Positions 1 to 6,118 of a stretch of DNA of 15,205 nt are shown here, piece after piece. Under the pieces are notes generated by a model. The model saw nothing but the letters and a program-made list of their open reading frames with translations. It was not told where the DNA came from and did no database searches. Position 1 is the stretch's first letter, and each line of letters opens with the position of its first letter. Source of the stretch: JBBQRS01 sp038214535 (GTDB lineage Bacteria > Chloroflexota > Anaerolineae > CG2-30-64-16); the NCBI GenBank assembly GCA_038214535.1, contig JBBQRS010000115.1, forward strand, positions 1 through 15,205, read 5' to 3'. The translations under genes were made by a program, and so were the position numbers.

Positions 1-531
1 GACTTCCTGCGCCGGGGCCGCCACCTGCACTATTGCAGTTATTATCTTCAGACCAACTTACTGCCTGCCATCCCGGAGATTCTGGCGCGCGCCCGCGCGC
101 TGGGATTGACGATCTCGCTGGACACCAACTGGGACCCCGCGGAGACGTGGAACGGCGGCCTGCACGAGGCCATCGCGCTGACCGATCTCTTCTTCCCAAA
201 CGAGAACGAGGCGCTGGCGCTCACCCGGCAAACCGACCTGGCCGCGGCGCTCGACGTGTTGCATAGTTGGGGGCGGCCCGATTTGATCGTCGCTGTGAAG
301 CGCGGCGAGCAGGGCGCGCTGGTCAGCGCAAACGGCGCGCAGCTTAATGTCCCCGTCGCGCCCGTGGAGAGCCTTAAGGACACAATCGGCGCGGGCGACA
401 GCTTCGATGCCGGATTCGTGACAGGCTGGTTGCGCGGGCTACCGCTCGCGGAGTGTGCGGCGCTGGGCAATGCCTGTGGCCGCGCCTCGACCCAGGCGCG
501 CGGGGGCATCCAGGGGCAGTTGCGAGGATAA
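1..531 (+). CDS. PfkB-family carbohydrate kinase, C-terminal part (5' end outside window)
   Basis: The reading frame is open from base 1 and ends at TAA 529-531, giving 176 residues of a family that usually has about 300, so the N-terminal sugar-binding half lies upstream of the window. The visible part begins with the stretch reading HYCSYYLQTNLLPAIPEIL, then SLDTNWDP, typical of the PfkB/ribokinase core strand. PNENEALALT matches the NE-x-E region that binds Mg/phosphate. The GAGDSFDAGF signature at 388-417 holds the anion hole and the catalytic Asp (codon 397-399). Family knowledge: these cytosolic enzymes phosphorylate a sugar hydroxyl with ATP. The substrate cannot be told, because the specificity residues are mostly in the missing half. 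The gene converges on the minus-strand amrS-like gene and is separated from it by a long hairpin. Confidence 0.9.
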   Translation, partial: DFLRRGRHLHYCSYYLQTNLLPAIPEILARARALGLTISLDTNWDPAETWNGGLHEAIALTDLFFPNENEALALTRQTDLAAALDVLHSWGRPDLIVAVKRGEQGALVSANGAQLNVPVAPVESLKDTIGAGDSFDAGFVTGWLRGLPLAECAALGNACGRASTQARGGIQGQLRG

Positions 532-541
532 CGTTTTTCCC

Positions 542-600
542 TTTGTAGTGACGGCTTCAGCCGTTGTGCTGCCCACAACGGCTTAAGCCGTCACTACAAA
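542..600. repeat. Long inverted repeat between convergent genes, REP-like palindromic unit
   Basis: The left arm 542-568 and right arm 574-600 are each 27 nt, complementary with a single mismatch, around a 5-nt loop (569-573). The core of each arm is itself palindromic (ACGGCTTCAGCCGT in the left arm). It lies between the stop codons of two convergent genes and could fold in both transcripts. There is no T-run after the stem on either strand, so it is not a textbook intrinsic terminator. It may still block readthrough or protect 3' ends. The 20 nt at 545-564 recur exactly, as reverse complement, inside the E2 coding sequence at 6448-6467, which marks it as a dispersed element. Confidence 0.85.
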
Positions 601-643
601 GTGGCCGGTCAGGCTACAAAGGAGAGCGATCTTGCGCGCCGGC

Positions 644-1822
644 TCACCACGCGGCGCGGGGGCGGCGCAGCCAGAGGTCGGCGGGGCGACCCAGGCGCAC
701 CTCGGCGGGCGAGGCCGGCCAGATGCCGGGGATGTGCGTCCCACAGTTCGGGCAGTTGCCTTCCCCGGTCAGCCGGTACGCCAGCACGATGTAACCCGTC
801 CGCTCGATCAGCGTGAAGCCGCAGGTGGGGCAATAGGTGTGCTCGTAGCGCCCCACCTGGCCCGGCCGGTTGCCCGCGTAGACGAAGTGCAAACCCTCTT
901 CGTAGCCGATCTCCGCGGCGCGCATCAGTTGGCCCACGTCGGTGTTCTCCGCATCCTGCATCCGATAGTCCTGGTGGAACGCGGTGATGTGCCACGGGAT
1001 GTCGGGCGAAACCGATTTGATGAAGCGCGCCGCTTCACGTAGTTCGTCTTCCGAATCGTTAAACCCCGGCACCAGCAGCGTGACGATCTCCTCCCAGAAC
1101 CCCAGCTCGTGCACCATGCGGATGCCGTCGAGGATGTGATCGAGCACCGCGCCGAGCTGCCGGTAGCTCTTGTCGCTCATCGTCTTGAGGTCAATTTTAT
1201 AACCGTCTGTGTAAGGCCGGATGTACTCCAACACTTCACGGGTCGCGTTGCCGTTGGAGACGTACATGCAGGTGAACCCGGCGTCCTTCCCCAGCCGGAA
1301 CACGTCCATCGCCCACTCAGAGGTGATCAGCGGCTCGTTGTAGGAGCTGGCGATGCAGCGCGCCCCGCAGCGTTGCGCCGCCGCGATCAGATGTTCCGGG
1401 GTGATCGCGTTCGGGCGCTGGCCGGCGTCGGCGTCGCGCAGCGCCTGCGAGATGTCCCAGTTCTGGCAGTAGGCGCAGTGCAGGTCACAGCCCAACATGC
1501 CGAATGTGAGCGTGTCGGAGCCGGGGTAGATGTGGTTGAAGGGCTTTTTTTCAGTCGGGTCGCACGCAAGGCCGGTGACGTAGCCCCAGGGAACCTGGAG
1601 CACGCCATCTACGTTGTAGCGCACCTGGCAGATGCCGCGTGCCCCCGGCTTGATGGTGCAACGATGGGCGCAGGCATAACAAAGCACAGAGTCATCCGCC
1701 AACGGCTCGTAGAGTTCGCCGGGCCGCACCAGCGAGCCGATCACGCGCGCCAACTGCACATCACCGGCAAGGGGCAGGCGCACAGCCCGTTCCGCCGATG
1801 GATCGTCGGGTGTCTGTTTCAT
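644..1822 (-). CDS. amrS: AmmeMemoRadiSam system radical SAM enzyme (AmrS-like)
   Basis: This 392-residue protein reads from ATG 1822 to TGA 644. An N-terminal cysteine cluster (C48, C51, C55, C65) is followed by the radical-SAM CX3CX2C motif C112-C116-C119 (GCDLHCAYCQNWD), which in this family binds the 4Fe-4S cluster that cleaves S-adenosylmethionine. SSYNEPLI, SNGNATREVLEYI and DGYKIDLKTMSDKSYRQLGA are typical of AmrS and pyruvate-formate-lyase-activase relatives. The C-terminus carries a zinc-ribbon-like CPTC...CPNC pair (C331, C334, C357, C360). Family knowledge: AmrS genes often sit beside AMMECR1 and Memo genes, but neither is in this window; the substrate is uncertain to me. The gene follows the MFS gene by 51 nt on the same strand, so the two are probably cotranscribed. 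A PFL-activase-like role is the alternative. Confidence 0.88.
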   Translation of the reverse strand: MKQTPDDPSAERAVRLPLAGDVQLARVIGSLVRPGELYEPLADDSVLCYACAHRCTIKPGARGICQVRYNVDGVLQVPWGYVTGLACDPTEKKPFNHIYPGSDTLTFGMLGCDLHCAYCQNWDISQALRDADAGQRPNAITPEHLIAAAQRCGARCIASSYNEPLITSEWAMDVFRLGKDAGFTCMYVSNGNATREVLEYIRPYTDGYKIDLKTMSDKSYRQLGAVLDHILDGIRMVHELGFWEEIVTLLVPGFNDSEDELREAARFIKSVSPDIPWHITAFHQDYRMQDAENTDVGQLMRAAEIGYEEGLHFVYAGNRPGQVGRYEHTYCPTCGFTLIERTGYIVLAYRLTGEGNCPNCGTHIPGIWPASPAEVRLGRPADLWLRRPRAAW

Positions 1823-1828
1823 CACTTC

Positions 1829-1833
1829 CCTCC
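1829..1833 (-). promoter_or_regulatory. Ribosome binding site deciding the amrS start
   Basis: GGAGG on the minus strand lies 6 nt before ATG 1822-1820 but only 3 nt before the in-frame GTG at 1825-1823. The ATG is therefore preferred, and the protein is one residue shorter than the longest frame. Confidence 0.65.
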
Positions 1834-1836
1834 CCT

Positions 1837-1870
1837 GCGCTGCGTCGCCGCGGAAGGGCGTGCGCAGCGC
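1837..1870 (-). repeat. Intercistronic hairpin between MFS gene and amrS
   Basis: GCGCTGCG (1837-1844) pairs perfectly with CGCAGCGC (1863-1870), and CGCC (1846-1849) pairs with GGCG (1857-1860) inside it, leaving a 7-nt loop. It starts just after the MFS stop codon and ends just before the amrS ribosome binding site. It could tune readthrough, RNA processing or stability between the two genes. No T-run follows, so complete termination is unlikely. In such GC-rich DNA part of the pairing may be chance. Confidence 0.4.
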
Positions 1871-1873
1871 GTG

Positions 1874-3055
1874 TTAACCCGTGGTGACGGGGACAGGCGT
1901 CGTCACGGGGACTTCGGGTTCAACCCGGATGAATTGCGCCAGGACCAGCGATATGGAAACGACCACCACGCCAAACAGGAATGTCGCCTGTGGGCCGTAC
2001 TTTACCCAGGCCACGCCGCCGATGATCGGGATCACCACGGCCGCGATATGGTTGACGGCCTGCTCGACGGAGACATTGCTGGTGATCTCCTCCGGCCCTA
2101 CGGCGATCTTCTGGAAATAGGTGGAAAGGGCCACGTTGAAGCCGAACAACACGTTATCCAGGATGAAGAGCGCGTAGAGCACCGGCAGGATCGGGATGAA
2201 GGCATAGCCAAGGAAGACGAAGATCAGCGACCCGAACGAAATGCTCAGCGCCATGCGCTCGCCCACTTTCCCCACCAGCCGGCCGGTCCATTGCAGCGTG
2301 AAGATGTTGATGACGCTGTTCGCCAGGAAGAGCATCGCCGTCGTCTGCACCGGGATGCCGTATTCGCGCACCAGCAGATAGATCGCGAAGGTGGAAAAGA
2401 TATGGCGGCGACAGCCCATCAGGAACGACAGCGAATAATAGAGACCGTAGCGCTTGCGTACGATGATGCGCCGGTTGACCGGCAACCCGTCGCTCTTCGG
2501 GCCGGTGAACAGCAGGATCACCCCGCCGATCAGCGCAAAGATGCCGACCCCGATCCACAAGGTGCGATAGCCCAACGGGCCGGCCAGGAACAACACTACC
2601 AACGTCCCGGCAACCGCCGCCAGAGAGCCGATGCTGCCCAGCGTACCCAGGGTACGCGGCGCGTCGGCCTGCTTAACGGCCATCAGGACGACCGAACTGC
2701 TGGCCGCGGTGAAAAAGTGAAAGCCGAAGCTCATGATCAGCGTCGCCGCCAGCAGAAAAGGCAGCGCGGTGGCTTCGCCGGTGAGCAGGATGCCCGCCCC
2801 AAGCCCGATCACACCGAGGGCCATGATCCGCGTTTCCGGGATCACCAGAGCCACGAACGCCATCAGAAAGCCGAGCAACCCGGGAATCTCGCGCACGGCC
2901 TGCACCACACCGACGCCCGCCGGGCCGATGCCCAGCTCCTCCACCGCGTAGTTGTTGAAAAGCGTCTGCCAGATCTGGAAGCCGAAAAAGAGCATGAAGT
3001 TGGCAAGCAAGACGTAGATCAACAGCCGTTTGTTATTGCCGAGAAAGTCAGCCAC
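1874..3055 (-). CDS. Major facilitator superfamily (MFS) transporter
   Basis: The product is a 393-residue, highly hydrophobic protein with about a dozen membrane-spanning stretches. These run from LLIYVLLANFMLFFGFQIW near residue 11 to a last segment reading ATFLFGVVVVSISLVLAQFI, and the length is normal for an MFS permease. A short polar central loop (TGPKSDGLPVNRRIIVRKRYG) separates the two six-helix halves. The C-terminal tail is short and Pro/Thr/Val-rich. Start: GTG 3055-3053 is the first possible start after an in-frame TGA, with GAGG 7 nt upstream. It is the first gene of a minus-strand pair with amrS and is divergent from the DeoR regulator, with which it shares a promoter region. 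Import of a sugar or of a product of the neighbouring pathway is inferred; export cannot be excluded. Confidence 0.85.
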   Translation of the reverse strand: MADFLGNNKRLLIYVLLANFMLFFGFQIWQTLFNNYAVEELGIGPAGVGVVQAVREIPGLLGFLMAFVALVIPETRIMALGVIGLGAGILLTGEATALPFLLAATLIMSFGFHFFTAASSSVVLMAVKQADAPRTLGTLGSIGSLAAVAGTLVVLFLAGPLGYRTLWIGVGIFALIGGVILLFTGPKSDGLPVNRRIIVRKRYGLYYSLSFLMGCRRHIFSTFAIYLLVREYGIPVQTTAMLFLANSVINIFTLQWTGRLVGKVGERMALSISFGSLIFVFLGYAFIPILPVLYALFILDNVLFGFNVALSTYFQKIAVGPEEITSNVSVEQAVNHIAAVVIPIIGGVAWVKYGPQATFLFGVVVVSISLVLAQFIRVEPEVPVTTPVPVTTG

Positions 3056-3101
3056 TATGATGCCTCATAACCACGGAATATTTAGGAACGCAACATTCTG
3101 A

Positions 3102-3130
3102 AGCATAGTCCTTTGAGGGTTTCATGTCAA
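3102..3130 (-). promoter_or_regulatory. Leftward sigma70-type promoter for the MFS-amrS unit
   Basis: On the minus strand, TTGACA (complement of 3125-3130) is followed after exactly 17 nt by TATGCT (complement of 3102-3107). This gives a perfect -35 box and a four-of-six -10 box. Transcription would begin near 3095, about 40 nt before the GTG start at 3055. Confidence 0.6.
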
Positions 3131-3169
3131 ACTTGCGGCTTGCAAATCCTGGCGCGGGGGGTTGACATG
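3123..3169. promoter_or_regulatory. Divergent promoter core with inverted CATGTCAA/TTGACATG arms, candidate operator region
   Basis: CATGTCAA (3123-3130) and TTGACATG (3162-3169) are perfect 8-nt inverted arms containing the two opposing -35 boxes, with 31 nt between them. The spacer holds TTGCGGCTTGCAA, a small imperfect palindrome (TTGC...GCAA). A regulator bound between the boxes could control both directions at once. The operator role is inference: the symmetry may simply reflect two consensus -35 boxes facing away from each other. Confidence 0.4.
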
Positions 3170-3190
3170 CCCCGCGGTCCGAAGTATAAT
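3162..3190 (+). promoter_or_regulatory. Perfect-consensus sigma70 promoter for the DeoR-E1-E2 unit
   Basis: TTGACA (3162-3167), a 17-nt spacer and TATAAT (3185-3190) match the housekeeping consensus at all 12 positions. Initiation would be near 3197, some 33 nt before the DeoR ATG. Such a strong promoter in front of a regulator gene suggests it is normally repressed, plausibly by that regulator (inference). Confidence 0.85.
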
Positions 3191-3229
3191 GAAAGCGATT
3201 CGTAAGGACTCGAAAGTTAGAGTTGCTTA

Positions 3230-4003
3230 ATGGACAGACCCTTTTCGGTAGCTGAACGGCGACAACTGATCCTCGAACGCACCGGCGAACTCGGGCACGT
3301 GGCCGTGACGGCGTTGAGTGAGGAGTTCGGCGTCTCGGAAGTTACCATCCGCGCCGACCTCCAGGCATTGGCCGAGGGCAACCTGGTCTTCCGCGTCCAT
3401 GGTGGTGCGATCCCGGCCGCGCCGGGGTTGCAGGTGCTCTCGCTGGCTTTGCGCCGCCAGCAGCAGGTCGCCGAGAAGAAGCGGATCGGTGAAGCCGCTG
3501 CCGCGATGGTATCCGACGGCGACGCCATCGTCCTCGATTCGAGCAGCACGGCGCTGGTGATCGCGCAGAATCTCAAACGCTGCCGCTACCTCACCGTTGT
3601 CACCAACAGCCTGACGGTCGCGCAGGAATTGCTGGATGCGCCCGACATTACCGTGGCGCTGCCGGGCGGCGTGCTGCGCCGCGAAACCGCCTCGCTGCTC
3701 GGCGCGGACGGCCTGGGGATGTTGCGTAAGTACAACGTGCAGAAGGGCTTTTTCGGCGCGCACGGCATCAGCGTGCGCGAGGGCCTGACGGACGTCAGCG
3801 CCGGGGAGGCCGAAGTCAAAGGCCCACTGTTGGATATGTGTCGCGAGGTCATCGCCGTGCTGGACGCCACGAAATGGGGACGCGTCGGCGTGGCCTCCTT
3901 TGCCGCGTTGAGCGATATTCACAAAGTTATCACCGACGAACGCGCGCCGGACGATCTCGTCCAGATCGCGCGCGCGACGGGCGTCGAAGTCAGCCTGGTA
4001 TAA
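3230..4003 (+). CDS. DeoR/GlpR-family transcriptional regulator of sugar metabolism
   Basis: The protein has 257 residues, a normal DeoR length. The N-terminus (residues 1-60) is the family winged helix-turn-helix: ERRQLILERTGELGHVAVTALSEEFGVSEVTIRADL, with the recognition helix at VSEVTIRADLQAL and the wing ending in RVHGGA. Residues 75-240 form the sugar-phosphate-sensing DeoRC domain, with DGDAIVLDSSSTALVIA, VVTNSLTVAQEL, LPGGVLRRETASLLG and DATKWGRVG. Family knowledge: these proteins usually repress catabolic operons and release DNA when a phosphorylated sugar binds. The ATG has no strong Shine-Dalgarno sequence and lies about 33 nt after the predicted transcription start. It is followed after 24 nt by the E1 gene and is divergent from the MFS gene, so it probably controls both units and perhaps the kinase cluster downstream. 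The effector is unknown. Confidence 0.93.
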   Translation: MDRPFSVAERRQLILERTGELGHVAVTALSEEFGVSEVTIRADLQALAEGNLVFRVHGGAIPAAPGLQVLSLALRRQQQVAEKKRIGEAAAAMVSDGDAIVLDSSSTALVIAQNLKRCRYLTVVTNSLTVAQELLDAPDITVALPGGVLRRETASLLGADGLGMLRKYNVQKGFFGAHGISVREGLTDVSAGEAEVKGPLLDMCREVIAVLDATKWGRVGVASFAALSDIHKVITDERAPDDLVQIARATGVEVSLV

Positions 4004-4027
4004 TAATCACCATTCGGAGGACAATTC

Positions 4028-6118
4028 ATGCATCCCGTGAAGCCATTGACACCGGAAGAAGTCTCGGCCCTGATCGAAGAACAGGCGCTCACCCGAGAGC
4101 AGGTTCTCGATTATCTGCGCCAGGTGTGCGAGATTCGGGCCATCGAAGACAACATCTCCAAACTGCTGACGCGCGCCGTGTTGAAGGGCGCGTCGCATCT
4201 ATACGCCGGGCAGGAAGCGGTCGCCGTCGGCGCGGTCGCGGCATTGCGCAGCGATGACCTGATCACCAGCACGCACCGCGGCCACGGCCACGCGCACGCG
4301 CACGGCGATTCGGCCGCGACGACGCCCGAAGAAAAGCAGATGCATTACAACCGCATGATGGCGGAAGTGATGGGTAAGTCGGGCGGCTATTGCAAGGGCA
4401 AGGGCGGCTCGATGCACATCGCGGATGTGGGTCATGGCAACCTGGGCGCGACCGGCATCGTGGGCGGCAACCTCCCCGTCGCGGTCGGCGCGGCGTTGGC
4501 CCAGAAGTTACGGGGCACAGATCGCGTGGTGGTCTGCTTCTTCGGCGACGGCGCATCAAACGAAGGCACGTTCCACGAATCGCTGAACATGGCGAGCGCG
4601 TTCAACCTGCCGGTGATCTTCGTGGCCGAGAACAATATGTATGGCATGTCGGTGCCGTGGGCGAACGTCACCAAGCTGCCCGACATCGCCGACCGGGCCT
4701 GCGCCTACGGGATTCCGGGCGAAGTCGTGGATGGGATGGATGCGCTGGTGGTGCGCGAGGCCGTGGCGCGCGCCGCAGATCGGGCGCGCGCGGGTGAAGG
4801 CCCCACCCTGATCGAGGCCAAGACCTATCGCTATTACGGACATTCGCACTCCGACAATCGCGCCTACCGCACCCGTGAGGAAGAGGCGGAGTGGAAAGAC
4901 CGCGACCCGATCGAGGTGTTGAAGTCCGATATGGCCGTGATGGGCTGGATGGACGACGCCCAGTACGAGCAGCTCGATGCGACGGTCGAGGAGAAGTTGG
5001 CCGAGGCGATGGCCTACGCCGAAGCGTCGCCGCCGCCCGACCCCAGCGAGTTGGAAAAAGACGTTTACGCGCCAAGCAAGACCACCGCGGCGGACGTGGA
5101 AGCGGAGGCAAAGCTGCGCGAACGCGTGAAGAACGACGCCGAGATGCGCACGATCACCTACGCGGCAGCGCTGGTTGAGGCGGCGCGCGAGGAGATGCAG
5201 CGTGACCCGAATGTCTTCATCATGGGTGAGGACGTGGGGCTGTACGGTGGGGCCTATGGCGCGACCCGCGGGCTGTTCCAGGAGTTTGGCGAATGGCGCG
5301 TGATTGACACCCCGATCTCCGAGGCCACCATCGGCGGCGCGGCGGTCGGCGCGGCGATGGCGGGGATGCGCCCTATCGCGGAGATCATGTACGTGGACTT
5401 CACCCCGTTGGCGATGGATCAGATCGCGAACCAGGGCGCGAAGAACCGCTATATGTTCGGCGGCAAGACCAGCGTCCCCATGGTGATTCGCACCGAGGGC
5501 GGCGCAGGGCGCGCCATCGCGGCGCACCATTCGCAAAGCCTGGAAGCGCTCTGGACGCACTTCCCCGGCATCTACGTGGTGATGCCATCCACACCCTACG
5601 ACGCCAAGGGGCTGCTCAAGGCCGCCATCCAGGACGACAACCCCGTGATGTTCATCGAGCACAAGATGCTCTACGGGACCAAAGGCCCGGTGCCGGAAGA
5701 GGAATACATCATCCCGCTGGGCGTGGCCGATATCAAACGGGCGGGCAAGGATGTCACTATCGTCACCTACTCGCGCATGGTGTTGCGCGCGCTGGAAGCC
5801 ACAGAAATCCTGGCGAACGAGGGCATTGATGTGGAAGTGGTGGACCTGCGCTCGCTCAAGCCGCTGGACATTGACACCATCGTCGCGTCGGTCAAGAAGA
5901 CGGGCCGGCTGGTGGGCGTCACCGAAGGCTACGAGAACACGTCCTTCATCAACGAGGTGATGGCGCAGGTGAACGAACTCGCGTTCGACTGGCTGGACGC
6001 GCCGATGGTGCGCGTGGCCGCCGCCAACGTACCGGTGCCGCGCGCCGAAGTGCTCGAAGACATGGCAATCCCGAACGTCAACCGCATCGTCGAGGCCTGT
6101 CGAAAGGTGGTGAGCTGA
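4028..6118 (+). CDS. Thiamine-diphosphate dehydrogenase E1, alpha and beta fused (acetoin/2-oxoacid dehydrogenase type)
   Basis: The 696-residue protein joins E1 alpha (about 1-345) and E1 beta (about 373-696) through a charged linker. The alpha half has STHRGHGHAHAHG, the GKGGSMHIAD loop and the ThDP/Mg motif GDGASNEG (G173-G180) ending in ENN (N202-N203). The beta half has MGEDVG (E401), DTPISE (E432, the position that activates ThDP) and the HHSQSLEALW region (H500-H501). Family knowledge: E1 decarboxylates or cleaves its substrate and passes the acyl group to lipoyl-E2. KGKGGSMHIAD and the PTLIEAKTYRYYGHSHSD region resemble acetoin and pyruvate dehydrogenases alike, so the substrate is open. 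GGAGGA lies 6 nt before the ATG; the stop overlaps the E2 start by one base (TGATG), implying translational coupling. A roughly 12-residue insert appears after HAHAHG (GDSAATTPEEKQMHYN). Confidence 0.92.
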   Translation: MHPVKPLTPEEVSALIEEQALTREQVLDYLRQVCEIRAIEDNISKLLTRAVLKGASHLYAGQEAVAVGAVAALRSDDLITSTHRGHGHAHAHGDSAATTPEEKQMHYNRMMAEVMGKSGGYCKGKGGSMHIADVGHGNLGATGIVGGNLPVAVGAALAQKLRGTDRVVVCFFGDGASNEGTFHESLNMASAFNLPVIFVAENNMYGMSVPWANVTKLPDIADRACAYGIPGEVVDGMDALVVREAVARAADRARAGEGPTLIEAKTYRYYGHSHSDNRAYRTREEEAEWKDRDPIEVLKSDMAVMGWMDDAQYEQLDATVEEKLAEAMAYAEASPPPDPSELEKDVYAPSKTTAADVEAEAKLRERVKNDAEMRTITYAAALVEAAREEMQRDPNVFIMGEDVGLYGGAYGATRGLFQEFGEWRVIDTPISEATIGGAAVGAAMAGMRPIAEIMYVDFTPLAMDQIANQGAKNRYMFGGKTSVPMVIRTEGGAGRAIAAHHSQSLEALWTHFPGIYVVMPSTPYDAKGLLKAAIQDDNPVMFIEHKMLYGTKGPVPEEEYIIPLGVADIKRAGKDVTIVTYSRMVLRALEATEILANEGIDVEVVDLRSLKPLDIDTIVASVKKTGRLVGVTEGYENTSFINEVMAQVNELAFDWLDAPMVRVAAANVPVPRAEVLEDMAIPNVNRIVEACRKVVS

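Noticed and set aside
542..600. Intrinsic terminator call for the hairpin between the convergent genes
   Set aside because: No T-run follows the stem in either direction, and its core recurs inside a gene, so it is listed as a repeat.
1109..3070. A 653-codon open frame on the + strand opposite amrS and the MFS gene
   Set aside because: It spans two convincing minus-strand genes and the gap between them, its translation is Arg/His/Asp/Gln-rich without any domain, and such long antisense frames are expected in high-GC coding DNA.
4556..5662. A 368-codon minus-strand frame opposite E1
   Set aside because: Shadow of the E1 codon pattern; the translation is rich in His, Arg and Val with no recognisable domain.
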